Assembly (NCBI GenBank): GCA_934675575.1 | Contig: CAKUQQ010000004.1 | Span: 151,872-215,871 of the forward strand | Source: an uncultured Muribaculaceae bacterium | GTDB taxonomy: Bacteria > Bacteroidota > Bacteroidia > Bacteroidales > Muribaculaceae | Reading direction: 5' to 3' | DNA: 64,000 bases | In this document: positions 46,192-54,865 of the stretch, one piece after another | Numbering within the stretch: the stretch's first letter is position 1 | Layout: the number at the start of each line of letters is the position of its first letter | Notes under the pieces: generated by a model | Seen by the model: the letters and a program-made list of their open reading frames with translations, nothing else | Databases searched by the model: none | What the model was told of the DNA's origin: nothing | Made by a program: the position numbers and the translations under genes

Positions 46192-47235
46192 TCACAAAGT
46201 GATTTCTCCGCACAATGAGCAACCCATATATTTTTTCACTGCCTCGTTGCTAAGTTGCATGCCAAACAGATACATCAGCTTGGTTATGGCTGCTTCGCGC
46301 GTTATGTCGCGGCCGCTCACCACTCCAGCCTTGTTCAGGCAGTTGCCAGTGTCATAGAGCGTGTCGTTAACGCCACCGCTCACACATTGCGTCACATTCA
46401 CTATGATTATGCCGCCGTCAATAGCTTTCTTAATGGCCTCTGTGAACCATGCCTCGCTCGGACTGTTGCCTGCGCCATAGGTCTTAAGCACTATGCCTTT
46501 CATGTGCGGTGTGTGTAGCAAATAGGAGAGCGTGTCGTGCGTGATGCCTGGGTAAAGTTCCAGAAACATCACGTTGGTGTCCATGTTGCAGCGCACTTTG
46601 AGCGGACGGCGCGACGGCGACCTATACAAAGCCTTCTCGTTGAACGTGATGCCGAGCCCTATCTTGGCAAGTGCCGGATAGTTGTTGCTGCTGAATGCGT
46701 TGAAGTTGTCAGCACTCATCTTGGTGCTGCGGTTTCCACGCCACAAGTAGTTTTCAAACAATATGGCCACTTCCTGCACCATAGCATCGCCATGCTCGTC
46801 GGTGGCGGCTGCCACTTGCAGGGCGGTAATCAAGTTTTCCTCTCCGTCGGTGCGCACCTCGCCTATAGGCAGCTGAGAGCCAGTGATGATTACTGGCTTG
46901 TGCAGGTCCTCAAGCATGAAGCTGAGAGCCGAGGCAGTAAACGCCATGGTGTCGGTGCCATGAAGCACCACAAAACCGTCGAACCTGTCGTAGTTCTCCT
47001 CTATGGTGCGTGCTATGTGTGCCCAGTGTGTGGGGTTCATGTTTGAACTGTCGATTGGCGGCTCAAACTGCACGTTGCTTATCGCATAGTCAAGTTTCTT
47101 TACTTTAGGCACATTGTCGATTAGGTGTGTGAAGTCGAATGGCTGCAATGCCTTAGTGACAGGATTTTCTATCATGCCAATCGTGCCTCCAGTGTAGATT
47201 ATGAGTATTCGAGGTTTTGTTGTGTTAATGACCAT
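46192..47235 (-). CDS. ansA: type I L-asparaginase
   Basis: 347 aa enzyme hydrolysing asparagine to aspartate and ammonia. The start is placed at 47235 (MVINTTKPRILIIYTGGTIGM); the in-frame ATG at 47286 lies before a leader hairpin and in the predicted promoter. The catalytic Thr motifs are YTGGTIG near the N-terminus and VLHGTDTMAFTASAL centrally. The C-terminus carries a CGEITL end. There is no signal peptide, as expected for the cytoplasmic type I class. It lies upstream of the GH36 array (81 bases). The leader has a hairpin followed by a T-rich run. Confidence 0.93.
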   Translation of the reverse strand: MVINTTKPRILIIYTGGTIGMIENPVTKALQPFDFTHLIDNVPKVKKLDYAISNVQFEPPIDSSNMNPTHWAHIARTIEENYDRFDGFVVLHGTDTMAFTASALSFMLEDLHKPVIITGSQLPIGEVRTDGEENLITALQVAAATDEHGDAMVQEVAILFENYLWRGNRSTKMSADNFNAFSSNNYPALAKIGLGITFNEKALYRSPSRRPLKVRCNMDTNVMFLELYPGITHDTLSYLLHTPHMKGIVLKTYGAGNSPSEAWFTEAIKKAIDGGIIIVNVTQCVSGGVNDTLYDTGNCLNKAGVVSGRDITREAAITKLMYLFGMQLSNEAVKKYMGCSLCGEITL

Positions 47236-47244
47236 TACAAAAAT

Positions 47245-47293
47245 TAATAAAAAATCGAGAGATGCAAAACGTGTGCATCTCTCCACAAAGTTA
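47245..47293 (-). promoter_or_regulatory. hairpin with T-tract overlapping the asparaginase leader and a -7 box
   Basis: GAGAGATGCA (47257-47266) pairs perfectly with TGCATCTCTC (47274-47283). On the minus strand GATTTTTTATTAATTTTTG follows. Just upstream is TAACTTTG (47293-47286), so the hairpin would sit at the very 5' end of a transcript from that box. It may terminate the esterase gene or attenuate ansA. Confidence 0.55.
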
Positions 47294-47360
47294 TAAATAA
47301 AAGTGTAAATGCCGTTGAAATAAACGTTAAATCCAGCCCGCCTCTGTCAGGCTCTGATTT

Positions 47361-48254
47361 TCATTTGGCTTTGGCTGCTTTAGCAAAGCACTTGCTGAAA
47401 AACAGAATCTGGAAATCGAGCGAATTTGTCCAGTAGCCCCATGTGTGCTCTCCAGGGCGCACCGTGTAGTCGTGAGCAATGCCCTTTTTCAGCAAAGCCT
47501 CATGCAGAGCGTTGTTTTCATTGATGAAAATGTCATTGACACCATCGTCAATGGTTATGTTTTGACCAGGCTTCAAATTATCAACCAGCCCTATCACGCT
47601 GTGGCTTTCCCACAACTGCTGATTGCTCTTATATTCACCGAGACGGTCTTTTATGTGCCAGTTGTCAGGGAAATGGCAGATGTTGACACCTCCGCTCATG
47701 CTTCCGCATGACTGAAACACATCGGGGTGACGAAACGCCACAAACAAAGCTCCATGGCCACCCATGCTTAGGCCTGTAATCGCTCTCATGCCCGGTGTGG
47801 GAATTGTGCGGTAGTTGTTGTCAACATAGTCAACAAGCTCTTTGCTTATGAACGTCTCAAACTGCATCTTGGGATCAATCGGTGAGTCAAAATACCAGCT
47901 GTCCTGACCATCGGGACACACTATAATCACACTGTAATCCGAGGCCATGTCATCGAGGTTGGTGCGTGTTGGCCAATCGCTATAGCAACCAAATGCCCCA
48001 TGCAGCAGGTAAAGCACCGGATATTGCTCCTCTTGCAAATCGGGGTCGGTATATTGCTCTGGCACAATGACCACAGTCTTGATTTTGCGCCCCATCTTTT
48101 GGCTCATGATTTCCACTGTGTCAGCCTGGCTCACCTCATCTTGTTGCAATGCGGCTGCGGCAGGGGCAAGCGGTGATGCGCAAGCCGGTGTTGTTCCCAG
48201 GCATATAATTGCCAGCACAAGTCCCAAAAGCAAGTTAAGTGTAAGTTTCTTCAT
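47361..48254 (-). CDS. secreted esterase, alpha/beta-hydrolase
   Basis: 297 aa with an N-terminal signal peptide (MKKLTLNLLLGLVLAIICLG, lipobox-like Cys) and the esterase D/PutEsterase fold. Visible: YPVLYLLHGAFG (oxyanion region), the nucleophile Ser in ITGLSMGGHGAL, an Asp segment (ITIDDGVND), and the His in PGEHTWGYW. Members include feruloyl, acetyl-xylan and mycolyl-type esterases; in gut Bacteroidales they are often linked to plant-polymer side-chain removal. The substrate here is unknown. It lies 54 bases after tadA and 125 bases before ansA. Confidence 0.9.
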   Translation of the reverse strand: MKKLTLNLLLGLVLAIICLGTTPACASPLAPAAAALQQDEVSQADTVEIMSQKMGRKIKTVVIVPEQYTDPDLQEEQYPVLYLLHGAFGCYSDWPTRTNLDDMASDYSVIIVCPDGQDSWYFDSPIDPKMQFETFISKELVDYVDNNYRTIPTPGMRAITGLSMGGHGALFVAFRHPDVFQSCGSMSGGVNICHFPDNWHIKDRLGEYKSNQQLWESHSVIGLVDNLKPGQNITIDDGVNDIFINENNALHEALLKKGIAHDYTVRPGEHTWGYWTNSLDFQILFFSKCFAKAAKAK

Positions 48255-48308
48255 CGTTGTGTTTTTGTTATAACGTCAGTGGTAAATAAATTATGTTTAT
48301 TTTTTTGA

Positions 48309-48743
48309 CTATCTCTTATTTTTGAAAAATTCGGTCATTAGCTCGGCACACTCTGCCTCAAGCACACCTGACGTTACCGTGGTCTTTTTGTGAAACGGAC
48401 TGGCTGTGTAGGTGTGATAGCCGCGCTTGTCGTCGGGCGCGCCATAGACCACACGCGGAATTTGCGCCCACCCTATTGCTCCGGCACACATCAGGCAAGG
48501 TTCCACGGTCACATAGAGTGTGCAATCAGTCAAATATTTGCCGCCAAGAAACGATGCAGCCGATGTGATTGCCTGCATCTCGGCATGTGCCGTGATGTCG
48601 GTGAGTGCCTCGGTCATGTTGTGGGCACGCGCTATCACTTTGCCATGCGACACAATCACCGCCCCTATTGGCACCTCATCGCTGTTGAACGCTATGCGCG
48701 CCTCATCAAGGGCTTTGCGCATGAATTTCTCGTCATCGGTCAT
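48309..48743 (-). CDS. tadA: tRNA-adenosine deaminase
   Basis: 144 aa zinc enzyme that converts adenosine-34 of tRNA-Arg to inosine; the same family includes guanine deaminases, so the name is likely but not certain. Zinc ligands H53 and the catalytic E55 (HAEMQ) and C83, C86 (PCLMC) are all present. The ATG at 48741-48743 overlaps the stop TGA of the LRR gene by four bases (ATGA), so translation is coupled. In-frame upstream codons up to 48875 belong to the LRR gene in another frame and are rejected. The esterase gene begins 54 bases later. Confidence 0.93.
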   Translation of the reverse strand: MTDDEKFMRKALDEARIAFNSDEVPIGAVIVSHGKVIARAHNMTEALTDITAHAEMQAITSAASFLGGKYLTDCTLYVTVEPCLMCAGAIGWAQIPRVVYGAPDDKRGYHTYTASPFHKKTTVTSGVLEAECAELMTEFFKNKR

Positions 48744-49927
48744 AGAAATATCTTTTTTGTGTAGTTGCCCACACGCACTATGTAAACTCGGTTGCGCGGC
48801 AAGTCGCCGATTATGTTGTTGATGGCAGGACGCTGATAGTACAAATTGCCATAGGCATCGTAAACGTAGGTCCACTTGCCATAATTGTCGCCAGTGATAT
48901 AGATAGTGCCGTCAATCACATATATCGTGGGGTGCTCCACTTCTTCTGCGGGCGCGGTAATGCCAGTGGTGGCATTTGCCTCAACCCTCACTGTGATTGG
49001 GTCTCCGTCGGCAATCAAGTTGGTGGGTACGATGGTGTAGGCCACATCTTGGCGCAAACGCGGCAAATAACAGCCGTCGGCGGCCGTAATGGCTATAAGC
49101 TCTTGGTTTTCATCAAAAACACGATAGCCAAAATTGCCGGCAAGCGGCACTCTCACCCAGTCTTGATTATAGTCCTCGCTTTCGGGAGTCATACCCAGTG
49201 TCACCTCTTGGCCGCCAAACGAATAGTAACACAAATTGCCGCTGGCATTAAGTGCATTGTCGGCTGCAAGGGCCTTGGCTGTCTTTGCGCTCGGCACAGT
49301 GACATCGGCTCTGCCGGCCCACTCAAATGCCGTTGAGCTGACCACACATGCACAGGTGTCGGCAGCGGAATAAATTTCATAAAGGTTTTCGCAATAGGCA
49401 AACGCATTGTCGCCCACACTCTTCAGCGAAGCCGGCAGAAACACCGACTGCAACTGCATGCAGGAGTTAAATGCATCGGCAGCTATGCTGTCAACTTGCT
49501 CTGGCACTGCAATCCCCTCAATCGCCGTTTCGGCAAGCATACCTCTGGATATTGCTTTCAGCGCAAGCGGCAATGTGATGCTGCGCAACTGCGCACTGCC
49601 GGCAAAGGCCTGGTCGCCTATCGATGTAACGCTGTTTGGAATTATCACCTCTGTCACGTTTGAACGATAAAATGCCCTTGCAGCAATCGACGTCACTGCA
49701 TAGTTGCAACCATTGTAGTTCACCACCGAAGGCAAAATCATAACACCCGAATATGCCGTGGTGTCGGGCGATGCCACAGCCACCTCATGGGTGTCGCTGT
49801 TGGTGATGTTGAAAAACACACCACCTCCGGCAAAATCATAGGCACTTACCGGCACCACTGCGAGTGCGGCAGCAGCCACAAGCGAAAGGAATGATATTTT
49901 TCTTCTTTTGTTCATCAGCACAGGCAT
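48740..49927 (-). CDS. leucine-rich-repeat (BspA-like) surface protein
   Basis: 395 aa, start at 49927 or at the in-frame ATG 49915 (MNKRRKISFLSLVAAAALAVVPVSA), either giving a signal peptide. The ATG at 49927 follows directly on the TAA of murF-alr. Residues ~75-200 are LRR_5 repeats of the BspA type (VTSIAARAFYRSNVTEVIIPNSVTSIGDQAFAG). The last ~70 residues (TIYVIDGTIYITGDNYGKW ... YIVRVGNYTKKIFL) look like a T9SS-type sorting tail. BspA-like proteins bind host or bacterial ligands. It lies between two housekeeping genes with TAAATG adjacency on one side and an ATGA overlap on the other. Confidence 0.87.
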   Translation of the reverse strand: MPVLMNKRRKISFLSLVAAAALAVVPVSAYDFAGGGVFFNITNSDTHEVAVASPDTTAYSGVMILPSVVNYNGCNYAVTSIAARAFYRSNVTEVIIPNSVTSIGDQAFAGSAQLRSITLPLALKAISRGMLAETAIEGIAVPEQVDSIAADAFNSCMQLQSVFLPASLKSVGDNAFAYCENLYEIYSAADTCACVVSSTAFEWAGRADVTVPSAKTAKALAADNALNASGNLCYYSFGGQEVTLGMTPESEDYNQDWVRVPLAGNFGYRVFDENQELIAITAADGCYLPRLRQDVAYTIVPTNLIADGDPITVRVEANATTGITAPAEEVEHPTIYVIDGTIYITGDNYGKWTYVYDAYGNLYYQRPAINNIIGDLPRNRVYIVRVGNYTKKIFL

Positions 49928-52417
49928 TTATTCTCTGAAATAAACGCGCTTAACTCGTGGCGATATGCTCGTGAGAATTTCATAATGAATGGTGTCGCGC
50001 ACCTCACTCAACTGCTCTATTGGCAAGTGTTCACCAAATATCTCCACCGAGTCGCCCACCTTGCACTGCGCGTCGGTCACATCAACCATCACAGCGTCCA
50101 TGCACACGTTGCCCACCGTTGGGCACAGAGTGCCGTTAATCCACATTTTCACATGACCGTTGCCAAAGTGACGATCAAACCCATCGGCATAGCCTATGGT
50201 CACTGTGGCTATCACGGAGTCACGCTTGAGCAAGCCATGACGGCCATAACCTATGGTGGTGCCAGCAGGCCAGTGCTTAATGGAAATGATTATCGAGTGA
50301 AGCGATGCCACTGGTTTCAAGGCGTCTTCTGAACTGTCATACATGGTTTTGAGTCCATACAGCCCCACACCTATGCGCACCATGTCGTATTGGTATTCAG
50401 GGAAACGCACAATTCCTGTTGTATTGAGAATGTGGCGTGTTATGTGGTGACTGAAACTCGACTGAATTATCTCGGTGCAATCTTTGAAATACTCAAACTG
50501 CTGCATGGTGTAGGCGTCTTGCGACGGCTCATCTGCCACACACAGATGCGAGAACATGCTTGCCGGCTTTATCACGTCCTGACTGTGCAGAAGCTCCAAC
50601 AGCTCTGGCAGTTGCTCCTTGATAAAGCCAAGGCGATGCATGCCAGTATCGAGCTTTATGTGCACCGGAAACTCATGCGCACCATATTTTGCACCCTCTT
50701 TTATGAGTTGGCGACATTCGTCAATGCTATAAACCTCTGGTTCAAGAGCATAGTTAAACATCGACTTATAATTCACCACCGACGGATTAAGCACAATGAT
50801 TGGCATGGTAATGCCAGCCTTGCGCAAGTCAACGCCCTCATCTTGCACAGCCACGGCCAGATAGTCGGCACCTCGGTCTTGCAAGGTCTTGGCTATCTCA
50901 TAAGAGCCTGTTCCGTAGCCCGAAGCCTTCACCATAGCCACCGTCTTGGTGGTGGGCTTCAGCTTCGATTTGAAAAACTTGAAATTGCTTGCAAGGGCAT
51001 TGAGGTCAATTTCCTCAACGGTTTGGTGCTGGCGTGCCTCAAGCAAGTCCACGATTTGGTTGAAATCAAACTGCGGTGCGCCTTTTACCAGTATAGTCTC
51101 GTCCTCAAAGTCGCTTTGCGACATTTTGTCGAGGAATTCGGCCGTGGAGGTGAAGAATTTGTTTGCCACTCCAGAAAAATAGCGACCGTTGCGGCATATC
51201 ACCGGGCCTATGCCTATGAGCTTGTCCACATTTTTGGCCTTGAGCAGCTCACTCACTCGAATGTATAACTCGTTTTCGTTGAAAGTCTCAGTCATCAAGT
51301 CACTCAAAATCACCGTCACCTTGTGGTTTGGCACCGAGCGGCGAGCCAGGAAATCCATGGCTGGCGTGAGAGAGTTATAGTCGCTGGTGTAGCCGTCAAC
51401 AATCACCGTGCAGTTATTCACACCCTCCACCACATTGAGCCTGGTGCCCACAGGTGTGAGGCTCTTGACACGCTCGGCAATCACCTTGTCATCAACGCCA
51501 AGATAGAGCATAACAGCCAGACAATTTATCACGTTTTCCACATCTTTGTCGGCTGTGAAAGGCACTTCTATTGAGCTTTCGTGCTGCTTGTAATGATAAG
51601 ATATGACTGTGGAGTGCTGCTGCTTCGTGAGGCTCTTGATAAACAAGCCGTTGCCGCTATTGTTTCGCGACCAAGCCATTTCCTGCACCACATCTACGTC
51701 GAGAATTGGCTTTATGGCCTGTGTCACCAAGTTGTCGTCGGCACAATAAACAATGCACTCGCAATTGGTTAAAATCTTGATTTTCTCCTGCACTTTTTCT
51801 TCCATCGACCTGAAGCCGTCGTTGTGCTCGCTGCCTATGTTAGTTATGATGCCTATTGTGGGGCGTATCATGCTTTGCAGATTGGCCATCTCGCCAGTGG
51901 TGGATATTCCGGCCTCTATGATTGCGAGGTTGGTGTTGTCGTCAATATCCCAGAGCGACAACGGCACGCCTATCTGCGAGTTGTAGCTGCGTGGCGAGCG
52001 CACTATGCGATAGTCGTCTTTAAGCAGCTGATAAAGCCACTCCTTCACAGTGGTCTTGCCACGGCTGCCGGTTATGCCTATCACCGGAATATGGAAACGG
52101 CGGCGGTGATAGGTGGCAAGGCTTTGCAAAGCCTCAAGCGAATTGTCAACCACCAGGAAATTGGCTTCCTTCAGGCCGTCGTCGGTGGTGCAAGCATTGT
52201 CTTCCACTACAAAGTTTCTCACGCCTTGTGCGTAGAGTTGTGGAATATAGTGATGTCCGTCATCGTTTTTTGTACGAATGGCAAAAAACAAGGTCTCTTG
52301 CGGATAGTTGAGAGAGCGAGAGTCGGTGAGCAGTTGGCTCACACCGGCATCTTCACGACGCAAGCACACCTTACGCGTGGCAATAATGTCGGCAATCTCT
52401 TTAATCGAGTATATCAT
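49928..52417 (-). CDS. murF-alr: fused MurF ligase/alanine racemase
   Basis: 829 aa bifunctional cytoplasmic enzyme. Residues ~1-455 are UDP-MurNAc-tripeptide:D-Ala-D-Ala ligase with the ATP loop GITGSRGKTT (Lys at 121). Residues ~465-829 are PLP alanine racemase with PLP Lys 497 in MVKASGYG and a C-terminal VCMDAVMVDVTD and GEHLPIE region, including the second catalytic Tyr. The fusion produces D-Ala and attaches D-Ala-D-Ala at the last soluble step of peptidoglycan precursor synthesis; this joining is characteristic of Bacteroidetes. It starts 7 bases after the GSCFA gene, and its stop abuts the LRR gene start. Confidence 0.96.
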   Translation of the reverse strand: MIYSIKEIADIIATRKVCLRREDAGVSQLLTDSRSLNYPQETLFFAIRTKNDDGHHYIPQLYAQGVRNFVVEDNACTTDDGLKEANFLVVDNSLEALQSLATYHRRRFHIPVIGITGSRGKTTVKEWLYQLLKDDYRIVRSPRSYNSQIGVPLSLWDIDDNTNLAIIEAGISTTGEMANLQSMIRPTIGIITNIGSEHNDGFRSMEEKVQEKIKILTNCECIVYCADDNLVTQAIKPILDVDVVQEMAWSRNNSGNGLFIKSLTKQQHSTVISYHYKQHESSIEVPFTADKDVENVINCLAVMLYLGVDDKVIAERVKSLTPVGTRLNVVEGVNNCTVIVDGYTSDYNSLTPAMDFLARRSVPNHKVTVILSDLMTETFNENELYIRVSELLKAKNVDKLIGIGPVICRNGRYFSGVANKFFTSTAEFLDKMSQSDFEDETILVKGAPQFDFNQIVDLLEARQHQTVEEIDLNALASNFKFFKSKLKPTTKTVAMVKASGYGTGSYEIAKTLQDRGADYLAVAVQDEGVDLRKAGITMPIIVLNPSVVNYKSMFNYALEPEVYSIDECRQLIKEGAKYGAHEFPVHIKLDTGMHRLGFIKEQLPELLELLHSQDVIKPASMFSHLCVADEPSQDAYTMQQFEYFKDCTEIIQSSFSHHITRHILNTTGIVRFPEYQYDMVRIGVGLYGLKTMYDSSEDALKPVASLHSIIISIKHWPAGTTIGYGRHGLLKRDSVIATVTIGYADGFDRHFGNGHVKMWINGTLCPTVGNVCMDAVMVDVTDAQCKVGDSVEIFGEHLPIEQLSEVRDTIHYEILTSISPRVKRVYFRE

Positions 52418-52424
52418 GTTTTAT

Positions 52425-53402
52425 TCAAGTTAATAAATTCTTGATTTCCTTTAGTTCGGCGATGTAGGGGTACTCCTTCACCATGTTACGCACCACACTG
52501 CGCGTGTCGGCGTTAAACCGCGCCACGGTTTCTGGATTATCGGTCATCGGGTGGTGCGAGAGCCTCTTGCGCAGCCTTTCACACCGGGCTATGGCTTGCG
52601 ACGAGCGGTCATCAAAATAAGTGGCCTGAAACGTCTGCCAGATATATTCCACCGCAGTGTCGCTTGGGTGCACCATGTCGGCGGCATAAAAACGATAGTC
52701 ACGCAAATCGTCAATCATTATCTCAAAAGCCGGGAAATAGTCCACCTGCCCCTTAAACGCGCTCATCACGCCGTTAATCGCCAGGCGCAACGAAGCCTTG
52801 CTGAGCGAGTTGGTTTCAAGTCCATCGGCTATGTGCCTAATTGGGCTTACCGTGAAAATCACATGCAGCTTGTCGTTAAACTCCAGCAGACGGTTCACCA
52901 TGCCGGTCATCACCTCTGTCATTTCGTCAACGGTTGCCATTTTGCGCGTGAAATTGTTTTGTGGCACTTTGTGACAGTTTGCCACCACCATGGAATTTTG
53001 GCGCAGACGATATATTATCGCTGTGCCGAGCGTGATGATGATGAATTTGCACTGCTTGAGGTGAGCATGGGCTTGCGCTATGCGGCTGTTCATGCGGTTG
53101 AGTGCGGCTTGCTTGTCGCACATCGAGTAGCGTGAGTGAAACGCATAGCTGTTCCACACGCCATTTGCCAGAAACAGGTCGGTGCCAGCAATCGGCTCAC
53201 CGCTTATGATGCGGTCAATTGACGACGCTATGCTCATGGGGTTGTAGATTGTGCCAAACGGATTGATTTCAACATTCATCATGGCAGCATTTAGCTTTGC
53301 GCCTATGTTGTCGCTGAAACAAGACCCAAGAAGCATCAATTTGTCGCTATGGTGCATGATGCCTTTGTTGTCAGCCGTTTTTATCGTTGTTCTGAACTCC
53401 AT
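52425..53402 (-). CDS. GSCFA-domain protein
   Basis: 325 aa cytoplasmic protein of the GSCFA family. The name motif appears near residue 26 in LMLLGSCFSDNIG, followed by the family segments INPFGTIYNP, FIITLGTAI and FTVSPIRHIADGLETNSLSKASLRLAI, then the C-terminal YRFYAADMVHPSDTAVEYIW. It is an SGNH-like fold whose function is unproven. It is 7 bases before murF-alr, so probably cotranscribed with it. A TATCTTTG -7 box occurs on the minus strand at 53429-53436. Confidence 0.93.
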   Translation of the reverse strand: MEFRTTIKTADNKGIMHHSDKLMLLGSCFSDNIGAKLNAAMMNVEINPFGTIYNPMSIASSIDRIISGEPIAGTDLFLANGVWNSYAFHSRYSMCDKQAALNRMNSRIAQAHAHLKQCKFIIITLGTAIIYRLRQNSMVVANCHKVPQNNFTRKMATVDEMTEVMTGMVNRLLEFNDKLHVIFTVSPIRHIADGLETNSLSKASLRLAINGVMSAFKGQVDYFPAFEIMIDDLRDYRFYAADMVHPSDTAVEYIWQTFQATYFDDRSSQAIARCERLRKRLSHHPMTDNPETVARFNADTRSVVRNMVKEYPYIAELKEIKNLLT

Positions 53403-53582
53403 AATCGAGGCCGTGTTTTAATAATGCCCAAAGATACGATAATTCCGATAAACAATGAAATTATATTGCGCGCTTCACGAGCGGTTTCACCGGTTTCACC
53501 AGCACAAACTACAACAACCGCCAGCCAATGGTGGCAGCGGTGCGCAACACTTGTGTGAGGATAATATGGTGATGAGCGACCG

Positions 53583-54614
53583 TCAGTTGAGAAGGTCGCC
53601 GATTGAGGTGGTCAAATTGAGCATGAATGTGGTGGCACCGGTGTGAGGCTGCGCAAGAGCCACGCCAAAGCCAAATGCCTTGACCCTCATGCCGGCTCCA
53701 AGCGAAAAGCCCGACAGCAAACTGCGGCTATAGGTTGACATGTCGGTACGTGTCTTGTAGTTATAACCAAGACCCACATACATGCGGTCGTTTGGCAAAA
53801 ACTCAAGGCCGAACACAAGGTGGCGGAAAAGGTTGCCCATAAACTTGTCACGCTTTACAAGCTCCGATGAAGTGGAGTTTTTGTCAGCCGGCTCAAAGTA
53901 AGGCAGCTTCCACTTGGTCAAGTTAACCGCTGTGACCGACAGGCGAAACGGTGTGGTGCCCAGCCCTTTCGACATGCCAAGCTGTATGTCCCACGGCAAT
54001 TTGTCAGACGTTTGGTTGAACTTCTTCACTTGACCTCCAAGGTTGCGCAACACGAGCGATAGCGACAGGTCGTTGTCGGGGTTATAGTAGTTGACGCCAA
54101 GGTCGGTGGCAAGAGCCACAGCCGAAAAGTCGGCATAGCTGGACAGCACCATTTTCACGTTGATACCACCGCGCAAATAGTCGGTTATGTCGTGCGAATA
54201 AGCCACGTTGAAAGCCACATCGCTTGCATTGAATTTTCCTGTTATTGAGCCATTAATGTCGGCTTCGGTCAGCTCGCCGTAGCCGTAATACTGAATTCCT
54301 CCGGCAATGGCTCCATGCTCGCCGAGCCCTTGCCCATAGCGCGCGCCCATAAAGTTTGTCGAGCCTATGTAGTGCATGTAGCTCAAGCCCACTTGCTTGT
54401 TAAACTCCGGTCCAAGTAAGGCCGGATTCTGGTCCACAAGATTTATGTCGTCGTCAATGACGGTTATGTTGTGTCCGCCAAGCCCATAAACCCTTGCCGA
54501 CGGACTTATGTTGAGAAACTCATAGGCCGTGGTGCCATCTTGCGCCGAAGCCGCGGCAAAGCACAAAACCCAAAGCATGGCCATGAGCGAGATATGTGGT
54601 GCGAGTGATTTCAT
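53583..54614 (-). CDS. porQ: type IX secretion system protein PorQ
   Basis: 343 aa outer-membrane beta-barrel protein with a signal peptide (MKSLAPHISLMAMLWVLCFAAASAQ). The N-terminal YEFLNISPSARVYGLGGHNI and INLVDQNPALLG segments are typical of the PorQ/PorV family, FadL-like barrels of T9SS. The C-terminus (VALAQPHTGATTFMLNLTTSIGDLLN) has the alternating pattern of a last barrel strand. PorQ, with PorU, PorV and PorZ, forms the surface attachment complex that cleaves and anchors T9SS cargo. It lies 180 bases upstream of the GSCFA gene. The 180-base gap has no clear signal. Confidence 0.85.
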   Translation of the reverse strand: MKSLAPHISLMAMLWVLCFAAASAQDGTTAYEFLNISPSARVYGLGGHNITVIDDDINLVDQNPALLGPEFNKQVGLSYMHYIGSTNFMGARYGQGLGEHGAIAGGIQYYGYGELTEADINGSITGKFNASDVAFNVAYSHDITDYLRGGINVKMVLSSYADFSAVALATDLGVNYYNPDNDLSLSLVLRNLGGQVKKFNQTSDKLPWDIQLGMSKGLGTTPFRLSVTAVNLTKWKLPYFEPADKNSTSSELVKRDKFMGNLFRHLVFGLEFLPNDRMYVGLGYNYKTRTDMSTYSRSLLSGFSLGAGMRVKAFGFGVALAQPHTGATTFMLNLTTSIGDLLN

Positions 54615-54773
54615 CTGCTAAAAAAATGTACACTTGTATTTTAATACTAACGTTGCCAAGTGGCAGAATAGTATAAGTGTTTAAAATTATTTACATTTTC
54701 AGTAGTGGCCAACCCCTATCTGTAAAAAAAAATGAAATGATATTAATCATTCGCAAATTGGGGCGCAAAGCTA

Positions 54774-54803
54774 TTGACATTTGTAAATTCAGAACTAAAT
54801 TTG
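54774..54803 (+). promoter_or_regulatory. probable promoter of the TonB-domain gene
   Basis: TTG (54774-54776), 19-base spacer, TAAATTTG (54796-54803). Start near 54808, leader of about 58 bases. The 250-base divergent region also holds minus-strand TAGCTTTG (54766-54773) and TATCTTTG (54842-54849) boxes that could serve porQ. Confidence 0.45.
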
Positions 54804-54865
54804 TGTCGCAAATCGGGTAAAAAAGCCTGCGTTTGCAGTTGCAAAGATAATTTGTATTTCGACAA

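Noticed and set aside
38805..48254. GH36/SGNH/esterase region as a polysaccharide utilisation locus
   Set aside because: No SusC, SusD or hybrid two-component regulator occurs in the window; only enzymes are present.
53403..53582. Possible small gene or terminator between porQ and the GSCFA gene
   Set aside because: Only a short repeat (GGTTTCACC twice, near 53484-53500) and a -7 box at 53429-53436 are visible; no stable hairpin with a T-run or coding signal.
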